Positions 52,894-64,000 of a DNA stretch of 64,000 bases are shown here, piece after piece. This DNA is from Allacma fusca (taxonomy: Eukaryota; Arthropoda; Collembola; Symphypleona; Sminthuridae). Position numbers and translations under genes: made by a program. The stretch is from assembly GCA_947179485.1 (NCBI GenBank), contig OX359247.1, forward strand, positions 27,628,801 to 27,692,800. Direction: 5' to 3'. Each line of letters opens with the position of its first letter. Within the stretch, counting starts at the first letter, position 1. The notes under the pieces were generated by a model that saw only the letters and a list, made by a program, of their open reading frames with translations, was not told the DNA's origin and made no database searches.

Positions 52894-53217
52894 ATATAGT
52901 ATTTTGATTATTATTAAATGTAGAATATCTCCTTCCTTCGAAATCTTCCAGAGAACTTTGGCTCTGGAATAATTAAAATTAAGAATTTCCAAGGCTTGGA
53001 TGTTAACGTCAAGTCTAGCAACTCCCGCCGGGAATCCAGGCTCAGGGATATGTGCTAATGTGTAGGTATTGTAAATACAGTCAATGTTTCTCGGTTGTGG
53101 GTGTAAAAAAAAGTGTTCTGTGAAAAGTGTAATAACAAGAGCACTATTCCGAATTCGGCCTTCGTAATTACTACTTGCAACAGTAAGCTCCGGCCGGGGT
53201 GAAGAGCGTCTATGAGA
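52894..53217 (-). CDS. Weak candidate exon, unknown product
   Basis: An open frame of about 108 codons after an acceptor-like tggtttgtctcatag, with protein-like texture (IPEPGFPAGVARLDVNIQ, SRAKVLWKISKEGD). No ATG in good context starts this frame and no domain is recognised. Chance is possible because the patch is GC-richer. Confidence 0.18.
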
Positions 53218-54123
53218 CAAACCACATGGTGGCTTCAGTTCCTTCCATGCACGTATTTATGTATGTATGTATGTACATAAGCGTTGGATAATTATAAAAA
53301 ACAGGGAATCAAGTAAGTTACACCAGTCATGGGACGGGGACGGGGTGCTCTGCATATTATACTTGAGTAATAAAGGTCTTGCATGATTCCTCCACTTCAA
53401 ACGTAAAGACATGATATCTCGTGTAAGTAGTAACACTTGACAGTATGTAATGATTGTAGATTTTATGTCTGCGTAAAAGTAACTGTATATAGTTTCAGTG
53501 TGGATGTACACTCTTATACAATTACATACTATATACTTGTATAAGTAATTACTATATGTGGTCCTGTTGCCTGCAACTGTTGTAATCTCGTAACAAGCAA
53601 CTGGTGGAAAAATGTTCGGGATTTGATTCTGTACAGTTTGCAGGACTTGAGGTTATGAAGAAAAACCCTGCACGTGTTCTTTTCACGTTTTCATATCCCT
53701 GACGTCTTTGTTGAGATTGGACAAGTTATTAAAGGAAAAACTACGGAGGGTTTATTATTTCTGCATTGGTTTAATGACATGGAGCTCTTAAAAGGAAAAC
53801 AAATAATCATAGTCATAATAATTAATTTTATATTTCTCTCCATTCCACTTGCTTATCGTCAAGTCAATGTCAATGCCCAGTGGATTGTCCCGGCTTGACT
53901 TCTAAATGCATATGATATAAACCCATTTGTGTAATCGTTACAAATTCCTCCTATGCAGGCTTTCAGGGTAATTGTTGGTTTTCCAGTCAAATCGGTAAGT
54001 GTAGCAGGAATTGAACACATGTGCTCATTTTGTGTGCTCTCAGCCGTGTTTCAATGTATGTATTCATATGTGCTGTATTAGTCCATATGTATATGTACAT
54101 TCCTACTTTTCCCTCTTTTTTAG

Positions 54124-54301
54124 TATCACCGTGCTTAAAGAAATGTCCCCCCATTGGAAGGTATTATACTGTATCTACATACAAAGAGGACAAGGGGGTG
54201 CTCAACCTCAAAATTGCCAACAAAGTCCAAATCAAAATCCGACTGTCAACACTCATCACGGACTCTTCGATTCAGGTTCAACTTTTTCAGGTCCGGGATA
54301 A
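54124..54301 (+). CDS. Weak candidate terminal exon, Gln/Asn-rich
   Basis: A very good acceptor (tttccctcttttttag) opens a frame ending at TAA 54299-54301, with the run GGAQPQNCQQSPNQNPTVN. A second frame across the same bases is also open. There is no recognised domain and no linked upstream exon. Confidence 0.22.
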
Positions 54302-54803
54302 ATACATATGGAAACTGATACTTTGACTGTTTCCATAGTCAACACTTGAGTAGGTACGGGATCAGTCAACAAATTTTCAAAATTGTATTGCTTTGTGAAC
54401 TATAGAGAGTACAAGGTATATAGGAGGAATGGGAGGGATGTAAAGTGCAATGCTCTGGTTGTCTGTAAATACTGAAGTGGGTGTATTTGGACGTACTTAG
54501 TTGCTATTACTGGAGCTAAATTTGTATGTGCATATCTGCTGAATAAAAGTATTCCTGCTGGACCCATCTGAGACCGCATGTTAAAAAGTCAAGAGGGTTG
54601 TTCTTTGTCCCTCCTTGTCTGTATTTTGACTTGAACACCACAGTTGTGCACTCTCTGTCTGTATGTACTTCAAGGGCCAGGATCTACCCGAATTTTCAAG
54701 GGCTTGCTCCATCAAAGTGTAAATAAGCAAACTGTCAACGAGGCGAAAGTGAAACTATTGTATTATTCCATTTCCAATTTCCATTGCTACAATTATTTCG
54801 ATT

Positions 54804-54804
54804 C

Positions 54805-54837
<33 letters not shown>

Positions 54838-54844
54838 CCTCTCC
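54804..54844. repeat. CT-rich microsatellite
   Basis: About 40 bp of (CT)n with TTT and CCT interruptions. Confidence 0.9.
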
Positions 54845-56604
54845 CTCACACTCTTTATTTTTTTTATGAAAATAACATTCAACTTGACTCTAACCTTACA
54901 TGTACTGGCTGGACTGCTTGATGCTCCATTACAAATAATTTGTAACAATGTGACACTTTAAACTTGAATTCATCTTCGGGAATCAAAAGCTGCACAAGTG
55001 TACATGTGCATTTCACTGTAGATTCCAATCTCTTTTAGGATTAATTTGCATCTGGCACATTTCCAGGATTGATCACAGAAGGTGGTAGCGGTAACAGCTT
55101 TTGGTAGTGCATGAAATTCAGAGCATTCTTCCCTGTCAAGTCTGGTGTTATAATGTTATCTAGTATGCTATCTTGTGCATACTATTCTCCGTCCTTACAA
55201 TTAATGTAGTGTTGTCTGATGGAGGGTAATTTTGAGAGTTTTATCGAAAATAGTATGTAGATTTTAAATGGTGCTAAAATCCTATTAAATTCAAAAATTG
55301 CAGCCGTACTAAATGGAATCGATTGCAAGGGGGAGTACCTTCACAGGGGATCTTTATAGAGATTCGGCTTTAATGAGAGGTTTATTGAAATATTATGACT
55401 GAGGGTTCCACCAGGTGAAGGAAATTCAATTACGACATAGTAGACATATGTATTCATTACATATGTACAACAATAATTATTTACCTACTTTTTCACACGC
55501 AAAGGTCTCCACATGATTTCCGATAGCTCAATTAAAATTAATTAATACAAGGGTCCTTCGAACTACTCATATCTTCCGTTGAGGCTCTTTACACAGACAA
55601 TTACCACTCTCGGAAATGTTCCACTACTCCAGAACTCACCACCTATCGTGTTCCTAAATGTTCTTGAATCTCAAATGATTGAGAACCAAAACATCCGGGA
55701 TGAGCGATTCGTGAAATTATGAATACTAATTAAACCGGACAAGGTTACATGAATAACCAGCTCTGGATACTTCTGTTCTAATGGATGGGTTTGAGTCTAC
55801 AAATATTCATATTTTCAAAGGTAGACTGTAACTTGACATGCGATTCGGATTTTGAATTCCAAATTGTAAATATCTCAAGTTGATTTATTCGAATGGAGAT
55901 GCTGGTGCGGAGGATGGGGACTGTGTTAATATTTATTCTTAATATTTCGAGTGTACATTTGAATTAAGATAACAATATTTTGATGAATTAGTTCCATGCT
56001 AAATCATTGAAATGAGAGTGGGTCGAAGATTGCTGGTCCAACAACAAACTATTAATTTCAAGCGAAAAGTAACATGATTTATTGGCTTGAACGGAAATCT
56101 TTTCAGTTGTGGGCTGACATTTGCCATATCAAAGATAGTCGGGGCATAGGAACTGTGAAAGACGGTAGTTACCAAGCAACTTTTTTTTACCTTTGATTGT
56201 TAGAAGATGAAAAATGATTTTCCAAATCAGTCGCTCCTGACTTTGTACTTGGCTGCTGGTTATTACATTTTGGACAAGAACAGGTAGAAAAAGATGTGGT
56301 TTCCTACTACTTTGCTTATACGTTCCTGGTTTTGTCTGAATATTGTCTGTGGATATAACTTGGGCTTAGTTGGTCTTCCTATGGAATAAAACATTGTCTG
56401 TCTATCATTTGCTGTGGAGCAAACATATAAAAGCGGGATAAAAGGGTTTAAAAAAAATAGACAAAAATAAGCAAGGAGGTTATTACAGGGTTGATGATTA
56501 CCTCGTTGGACTGATGAATGACTCCTGCGTTTTGTGTGTGTGAGGAGGAGCGAGAGGAAATTAGGGAAAGAAACGCGAGGACATGAGAGAGAATATAAGA
56601 TAAG

Positions 56605-56639
56605 CTCTTTCTCTCTCTCTCTTTCGCTCTCTCTCTCTC
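56605..56639. repeat. CT-rich microsatellite
   Basis: (CT)n interrupted by TTTCG; about 35 bp. Confidence 0.9.
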
Positions 56640-59600
56640 ATCGTTCATCCGAGACTGAGGTCCCACTTACTAATTTCCCTATGAAAGCCCTCATGTATAG
56701 AAAATTTATCGTTTTAATCTCATTACTATTACAACGTATGCAAATAAGTATTGTAATGCAATTACCCTGACCATCAAGCCCCGTCTGTGAGGAACGGGCG
56801 GCGGACAAGGAAACTTTGGAAAATCAAATAAAATGAATTGATTCATCTTGTCATATATTTCATATTTTATTTATCTGTTCATCATAACCGGTTTTCGGAT
56901 GCAAAACTATAAAACCACGACTTATTTGTCTAGCTTCCAAGTATAAAGACATTTCCTCTTCGTATTATCTCCATGAATTTTTTTTTAATTTGTTTCTATG
57001 CCTCGTGTGTAAATAAATCTTTGCATGCATATAAACATATAGAGAGCTCTGAAGATTTTTTTACAAAATGGTAACTAGGTATCTTATCGCTAAGCCCATT
57101 CTTAAATTAATCTGTATTATTGTCTTTATAATTTTATTATTTGACTTAGGTTCTTGCTACTTTCCATATCTCAACTGAGGCTTTGTCCTTACCGAGGGGC
57201 ATTATGGGCCAGAGAGTGCGTAACTCTATGTACAACTTTATCCTGAAATAAATACCCATCGTATTAGCTGTTCCGGGAGGGAGTTTTTCGGTGGGAAAAA
57301 ATTGGTAAAAATGTAGAATAGAATATATATAATTATATCTAGGGATGTATTTCATCTGATACCCTTGAAAGAATTGAACGTGTGAGCGGTGCGGTTTCGG
57401 ATTGAATAAGATGTTGGTTTGATGGGAGTTTGTATGCAAGTTAATTTATTCAAGTCCTTTTTATTATATCATTTTACGACTCACTTTTATGCATATGGTC
57501 AGTCCATCCATGCGCTGACTCAATACAGATGTCACAAGCAGAAACCACCAAACGGAAGAATGTTCGGTCGTAAAATCTTCCGAAATAGAATCTTTTTTTT
57601 TCCCTGGGTTCTCATCCCTTTGGTGTACTAAAATATTCGGTGAATTCCGTGCAACTCTCAATGTTTGAGTAGGCTTATACTCTCCTTCCATCAAAGGGTT
57701 AGGAATATATTCTTCCAAGCGGCTAGACTTTATTATCATTGGGCAGTTCCCGTTTCCGAATTGCATACCTCTTACTTACACTCCATCCAATTCTATGAAG
57801 TCACTTTGGGGTTGTGGAGTGGCCACTGAATTTATGGGAGTGTTGGAATAAGTGAATCCGGTCAGTGTACATATTTTTAGATTTTCCTGTGAATTCATAG
57901 GATGGCTTTTTGCTTAACTCAAATGATTTCCTGGTGTAAGTAATGGATGTCCATTCCAGTCGTCGAGGAATTGAATCGCGCCTTATGCAACTCTAAAATC
58001 GAAGGCTACTTACTTTAAATCACTGCAGGAACTACAGGGCTCAGGAAAAGGATTTGACAAAGAGGGGTGACAACAACCCCTATAATATAGATATGCAATG
58101 ATTATACATGGTGTACATAGCTAAACAGTATTCTCAGACTGTGCTGTTGTTATTAAAATATTGAACTTAAAAAACACGTGCGAAGCTTCTTTAGTCTAGT
58201 TCCATCTACAAACACAACTTCACTTGTGTATGTAGATGTTTTGCAATATTTTTTATCCTATTTGTGGAGATGAGTATTGAACGGAATAAAAATTCAAAGT
58301 TTGGAGGTCCACTAATTTGTGCAGATGAACTCTGAAATTATTTGTTTACGAGATTTGACAGTAAAGGGGTTTGTATTGAAAATACAACTGAAATTTGGTC
58401 ATAACTTTTCTTCAACAAATTTTGTGGAGGAAGATTTAATGAAAGCTTTTCCTTTTTGAGCTAACAAAGTGTTTACAAGTCTCCAACTAGGATTTCATTT
58501 ATAATTAGTTGTCAGTTATTTCTTGTTGCGTCGAGCTTTGGGTAACTTTCCTAATGGCCTGCACATATCAATAAGTGCAATTGTGGTTATAGAGAAGCGG
58601 GGTCCGGACTACTGAGTAAATATTTCCTGTTATTATCTATATACATAATTACGTACATACATATGTGTGTGTGTGCATATGGAAGCATCGCATAATGTTT
58701 CTCTCTGCCCTGCTCCACTAAGAAACTTTGTCTCTTTGGAAATTTTATGATTTTATTATCTTCAAAAGCTGACCAAAGACTTCAGGGTCGACAGTTTTAC
58801 AACGTATTATTGTGTCAAAGGGAGCTTCTTAAACAAGACAAAGTATTTTTGAAAATTGAGCCGTGGCTGTGGAAAAGGTTACTTGGAAAATAAAAACATG
58901 GCCAGAAACTATCAGTAGTTTACAATGTGTCATATATGGGAGAAGGAGCTTCACGCGTGACCAATTCGAACCATAAAACTCCTCAGCATACGCTCCTCTC
59001 CAGGTCCCCATCAGCTCCAGTTCCGAAGATTCCCTGGAAGTTTGTTGTTGAATTTAAACAGAGGTGGAAACACTTCGGACCAAATATAGTAGTACAATAA
59101 GTATCTACATACAGACTTCCTTAAATATAATTATGCACGTGTCGATAGATCCTCACATATGTAAAGGCACCCCTTGCCATTGCCACAGGTCAGACATGTA
59201 TAGATTGATGAACTAATTGGCTGTAGAACTGTTGGAAAGATTTTAGGAATAGTAATGTTTACTTCAGCAATATTGATGACTCTGGAAGATTTGTTTACTA
59301 TGTTTTTAAACTCAAGTTTTTTTTTTTTTTGCTGGCAATGCAAAGTGTACTACTAAATAATGACAACTTGTAAAGTGCTACTAGAATTTAATACTCAAGT
59401 ACTCCCAGCTCAAGGTATTTACAGAAGTAACAAGCGAATCTGTAGTCTGCACTGAAGTAATACAAATTAACGGGTTAGTCCCGCTTTCTTCCCTCCCTGT
59501 CAATTGTACATGGCTACTGGTATTAAAGTCCGAGACGACAGTATCTTGACTTATGCAACACTCCCCAATCCCAGAGTTCTACAGGGACAGAGAGACTATG

Positions 59601-62007
59601 ATGCATGCTCCCTGGGAAGGAGGCTCCTCCAGACACTTCCCTTAACATTGCGGTGAGATGTTGAGCACGAAAAGTCGTTTTAGACTCTTGTTCCTATAAG
59701 GCTTCATTAGATTAAAATTGAACAGCTCCAGTTGATTTATGAATGCAAGTCTAATCGTAACAGTGATAACTGGTGGAAAAAACTCACCCTCAGCTGACAA
59801 TAATCGTCAGTCACTTTTCTACTGGAGGAGCTCGTTGCTGTAGGTATAGATATGTGTAAATCTTCCTCAAGGATAGTGATAACTTTGATTTGTATATACT
59901 TTTACGGCTCTGTTGATACTATTAAATATGGGATACACTTGTGGTAACAACATGTGCATTTTCCCAAACAAACCTTCCTACAACAGAGGGATGGCTTACG
60001 GAGGGACCTGTACGCTCTGCTCCTGTGTAACGTATTTATTTGTATGCGATAGCATACATACATATGTACATACATCCCGGACGGCACTATTATTACGGTG
60101 AAAATGTGCGTACAGGGAAATAACCCCACTGTCCTGTAATATAGTCGGAAGATGCAATCAAGTTGGAAGAAGTAGCAGGTGCATCTCATCTGGTAAGTTA
60201 ATGCTGATGCTGTGTTGATGATAGATGATGATTTGTGGGTCAAAGACCTTCCCCAGCATAAACACTCTCTCTCTCTCTCTTCCCTCCGTCTCCTTTTCTC
60301 TTGTAGTAGTAATATCAGCTGGTTGTCTCGTAGTATTCTTTTTTCTCCAGCCAAGTTTTACGTTGCTCAGTGCCTCAGGCCTTTATGGTTACTATCCACC
60401 AACACTACTCATTGTATGCAAATGCTGCAAAAAAAAAATCCTCAGCCTCATTCAGATTAATGTCTTATATAGAGGCTCTCCTCAATTCTTCTATAGGGGT
60501 GAACTTGGTCATGTACATTAATTGATGTTCTATCCATTTCCGGTAATGAGTTTGGCATAATAATTATCATATTTATTGCCTTCAGGGCAAAAACTTGTCA
60601 GAGTGCTAATCGAAGCAACTCCGCAGCCATTTGAATCTCACATCATTTCTTTCATTCCAAAACATCCTCCTAGAAGAAAGATATCTTGGTCGATGAAAAG
60701 TTTCACAAGCTTTTGCGTTCCTCCATCCGAAAATTAAGCTGTCACTAAAACAAACTTCGACACCCGGAACATTTTTAGAAGAAACAAGCTTAGGATTTCA
60801 CATACTTAAAATTCCTGGTCCTTCACATTTTCAACTAGGCTTGATGTGCCAATCTGCTTTCGTGCCAAAATCCGCACCTGAATTGATTTTTTCCCCCCGG
60901 TTTGTTTTCCTTTCCGAGTGAGTGATGATCTGCAAAGTTGATGCATTGACGAGATTAAGCATGATTGGTTGTGTCAGTGAGGGGATTTTTTTTCTCATAA
61001 TTAGGATCATTGCCAAAAAGTAAAGGGGAAGGATGTCAGAGCAGGAGAGAGATCGTGCTCGGGCATTTCATTCTTTTATCGTGAAGAAAATGAAAAGCTG
61101 CCGAATGATGTTCTTTCCGGAATCTTCTACGTATCTGTGGTTTCATCTTGTTGTTCCTTCCAAGTGATATACTTGACTGCAGAGGACTTGTTGAAAACCA
61201 CAAAATGTCTATTTGTAGAAATGGTTTTGATAATACCTTGTCTGAACGTGCTTCATTCCCAGTTCCACACTTCCTTATTATGTCACATAGCATTGACAGT
61301 TTTATGGTTGACACGCAATACCAGCTTTGATTAAGGAAACTATTTAAGACCTGGAAGTTTGCAAACTTTACAGTAACATTCTAAATCCTTAAATGATTTG
61401 AGTCAACACGCAAGCCAAGGCTTCATGAATAGATGTAATTTTCCTTCAGGTCAATCTCCGATAATATTTTACGTAAAGCCAGATATAAAAAAGTTAGCCA
61501 GGAAATTGGTAAACAAATTAATGCAAGGTTTTGAAAAGCATGGGAATCCATAGGATCTCCGTTCTCCTTCCTTTATAAATTAGTGAATTAGGATTAAGAT
61601 TATTTTGCTAAAATATGGTAGACATGTAAATATTAATAAATAAGCTCATAGTACTATAGTGTTTACAAATAGTACAATCGTTTTTTTTGGGGGGAAATTG
61701 AAAAGTTCAAGGACTGCAATTTGTTTTCAAATGACTTAAATGCAATATTTCGGGAAGGGAGGATAAAGTTAAATTTTGAGGGATAAAAAACACAAAAGTA
61801 TAAATACATGAAAGTACATAATTATTTACAAGGAAAACGAAGGGTAATGTAAAGGAACTTGTCATTACATGAAAGGATAGCAGTGTACACAGTGCCCAGT
61901 TGAAAAGTTTCTCTAAACAAGCAATAAATAAAAGTAGACTGCAAGGTTCGATCCTAGCTTCTAAGGATGGATGCGAGCCCCAAAATGTACATAGATACAT
62001 ACATCAT

Positions 62008-62356
62008 ATGTGTGCACATTTGTACGTAAACATACGCGAGGAACCACCTCTCATTTGTGAGCTGCAGATGAGCATCGAAACTAAAAAGGCGAAGGAAGAA
62101 CTACACAAGTGCGATCAGATGGTAGTGAGTTGGAAGACGACGAAGGCTCGATATTTTCTTGGGCCCTTCTCCTTCCACTTTCCACCCCCGCCGTTTTTTA
62201 TGTCGACTGTTTATAGGAACAAGATCAGAGGACAGCTAGACATGATGCATTGCATTATTCAAGAACCCTCGTCCATGTAAGTATTTTTCAATATTTTTCT
62301 CTTTGCTGCCTTGCTTGACTGCCTGCAGACAGTCCATATTGCAAGGTTTACAATAA
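62008..62356 (+). CDS. Weak candidate two-exon ORF with 52-bp intron
   Basis: Open frame from ATG 62008 with charged, helical-looking texture (SIETKKAKEELHKCDQMVV, then PFSFHFPPPPFFM). It reaches a consensus donor (CCAT before gtaagtattt, 62277) and an excellent acceptor (gactgcctgcag, ending 62328). Splicing adds I-Q-S-I-L-Q-G-L-Q and a stop at 62354-62356; without splicing the frame stops at TAA 62278-62280. No family recognised. Confidence 0.25.
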
Positions 62357-62932
62357 TATCATGTTTTTCAACCAGCTCTTTCTTCACCACCGTTTCATCA
62401 TATTATGGTGAGTGGAGACGCAGTAAAAATCTCATTTGAGTAAATACATATTCAAAATTAGTTCTTTTTCCTACTCTTATTTTCTCCTTATCCTCCCTTT
62501 TTTTACGACTATATTCCTTCAATATTTACCAAGTTTCATGGACGTACTACCAAGCTCCGAAGAAATCCAAGTACAGTCCTCGTCATGTCTGGACATGGTG
62601 GCGTACGTTTTGGGGAAGTGATGAAGCTCCATGAGCTTATCTGAGGGTTGGGAGGGAACTGGAGAGAAAAATATATGATTATAGGAAAGGAATCGAAAAG
62701 CAACCACCTTACTAATCTTACTCCCTTTATGCATGCACATCCCTCAGCATGCACTTACTAGTTTTTATGTTTTTTTCACTGTTCAAACATTTATGCAGGA
62801 GATTATTAGGAAGGAGACGGAGAGTAGAGTCAGAGTGGAGGAAATAGTAGGACTTATAGCTCCGCCAGACACATTTACTACTTGAACTGCATGTAAAGCC
62901 AACGGGACGTGTAAACGTTGGTGATAAGATAG

Positions 62933-62971
<39 letters not shown>

Positions 62972-63443
62972 GGGGACAGAGAGAGGAGAGACTGGAGTAG
63001 TAGATGAAATGGATAGATATTATACGAATAGTAAAAGAAGCACACCAACTCAACTCAGCTGTTTCTCCATTTTTTTATGTCCCTTCTCGTGTGCATGCTT
63101 ACATCCTAAAATATACAACTTGTTCCGACTCTCAAATCTCAGCCATTATCCCCAGTTGTGAAGCAATGTAACGATGCATCCACCTTGTATTTTTAATTTT
63201 ACGTCACAATACAACTAACTTCCAGGACTGTAACAGTTCATACTCCGTCTACAGTCTACACTACATACAGGCTTCACATAGACACTAGTATTCTTTCATA
63301 CACTACTTACATATCAATGCATCCAAGTAGTCGCAATATATTTACATATACAGATACCTACACAAATATCATGACAAGTTTAATTATATCCTGGTCCTTA
63401 CTGGCTAATAGGTTATTGTTGCGTAAGCAAGGGCTATTAAAAT
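62357..63443. other. Non-coding stretch with (GA)n tract
   Basis: The patch at 62535-62640 is open in all three plus frames and on the minus strand, so it gives no evidence for a particular gene. The (GA)n run is at 62931-62970. Nothing else recognised. Confidence 0.5.
62931..62970. repeat. (GA)n microsatellite
   Basis: GA run of about 40 bp with one GG interruption near its start. Confidence 0.95.
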
Positions 63444-64000
63444 CAGTGCTCTCAGTTAGACACCCTTACTTACTCTTTACTCATAATTTTGTCTCTCATG
63501 ATGTCCAGTACTTACTTTTTACTTACTCAGGGGCTTCATGGTGGCTATCTTACTTACTCTTTACTCCCTCAAAATTTCGGGTCGCAGTGTAATACTTACT
63601 CTTTACTTACTTATTCGCAAAAATAAGCTGATATTACTTACTCTTTACTTACTTTTGCTGCATAGTACTCAAGTAATACTTACTCATTTTCAAATATAAT
63701 CCAAGTCACTGCCATCTTTGGTAGTGTAGTCAACGACTCAAGTTTAACGATTTGCATCGTCGCAAGTATTTAAAGGCATTGTTTGCCTATGGCCTGTGTT
63801 ATCTGCCTCCATAAACCATATATAAGTCATGGATATTGTCGGAGAACATTTTTTCTATGGTAGTTACTCCAGTAAAGAAGAGTTTACTTACTCAATACTT
63901 ACTTTTTGATACTTTGCAGTTCGTCTTACTTACTCATTACTTACATTACACCGGGGAATGAGTGTTCGTACTTACTCTTTACTTACTTAAACATCAACCT
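63444..64000. mobile_element. Subrepeat-rich element, probably hAT-like, truncated by window end
   Basis: Starts with CAGTGCTCTCAGTTAG, a hAT-style end, after ATTAAAAT (63436-63443), which fits the nTnnnnAn target preference. From about 63465 it is dominated by tacttactctttacttac-type units separated by unrelated sequence, the same architecture as the element at 11751-12750. The other end is outside the window, so the family call is inference. Confidence 0.5.

Larger units (their letters stand above)
41962..54123. other. Gene-poor stretch with microsatellites and small hairpins
   Basis: No gene recognised with confidence. Contains (TAAG)n at 42719-42736, (CT)n at 44573-44602, (GA)n at 46153-46168, (TG)n at 46185-46220, a C-rich run near 49841-49856, short (CT)n at 52162-52176, and a palindromic E-box CCCACGTGGG near 52362. 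Weak ORFs inside are listed separately. Confidence 0.5.
54302..61899. other. Gene-poor AT-rich stretch
   Basis: No gene recognised. Holds CT-rich tracts at 54804-54844, 56605-56639 and 60264-60280 and TACATATGTA-type blocks near 58650 and 60053-60075. The 150-codon minus-strand ORF at 59902-60354 runs through a (GA)n tract and looks spurious. Confidence 0.55.

Noticed and set aside
59902-60354. 150-codon minus-strand ORF, the longest listed frame
   Set aside because: Starts next to and runs through a (GA)n tract giving RRREERERE; the rest has no domain and is Cys/Tyr-rich in the way of translated AT-rich DNA.
61940-61965. tRNA B-box-like GGTTCGATCCT
   Set aside because: The T-stem does not pair and no A box or acceptor stem is present upstream.
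62436-62754. Protein-like frames in three plus frames and on the minus strand
   Set aside because: All frames are open, so openness carries no information about a specific gene.

Overview
The window looks like gene-poor nuclear DNA from an arthropod. It is AT-rich and full of (CA)n, (CT)n and TACATATGTA-type simple repeats. It has GT-AG introns and no operons or bacterial-style packed genes. The texture reminds me of caligid copepods (salmon-louse relatives), but that is an impression from repeat style; no sequence match was run.

One gene can be read from promoter to poly(A) signal with good support. It lies on the minus strand, from about 25,003 down to about 16,860. Three exons (24791-24479, 21586-21249, 19696-19571) join in phase into a 258-residue protein. 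The protein has a canonical BH3 helix (core L207, I210, A211, D212, F214, closest by eye to vertebrate Bim and Bmf). It ends in a hydrophobic C-terminal tail anchor flanked by basic residues. No BH1 or BH2 signature is present. I read it as a BH3-only pro-apoptotic protein of the mitochondrial outer membrane. BH3-only proteins are well known in vertebrates and nematodes (EGL-1) but have been elusive in arthropods, so this is the main discovery of the window. A TATA box and a TCAKTY initiator at correct spacing, a 5' leader without any ATG, two perfect octamer motifs in intron 1 and a long strand-skewed 3' UTR complete the picture.

Upstream of that promoter, on the plus strand (25,511-25,953), lies a possible divergent transcript. 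Its well-initiated ORF is interrupted by one in-frame TAG and continues in frame through a possible 55-bp intron.

Two mobile elements stand out. A complete 1,000-bp non-autonomous hAT element (11,751-12,750) has an exact 8-bp target duplication and short inverted ends, and is packed with an internal 'cttgaccacgacccgaac'-type subrepeat. A second element of similar design, built of 'tacttactctttactta' units, appears to start at 63,444 and runs off the window.

The rest (1-11.7 kb, 12.8-16.8 kb, 26-38.8 kb, 42-54 kb, 54.3-61.9 kb) is largely intergenic or intronic sequence with microsatellites and small GC-richer islands. Several islands (38.8-41.2, 43.4-43.7, 53.0-53.2, 54.1-54.3, 61.9-62.4 kb) contain exon-like ORFs with good splice signals, but no recognisable domain. 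In some of them both strands give equally plausible models, so they are reported as weak candidates only.
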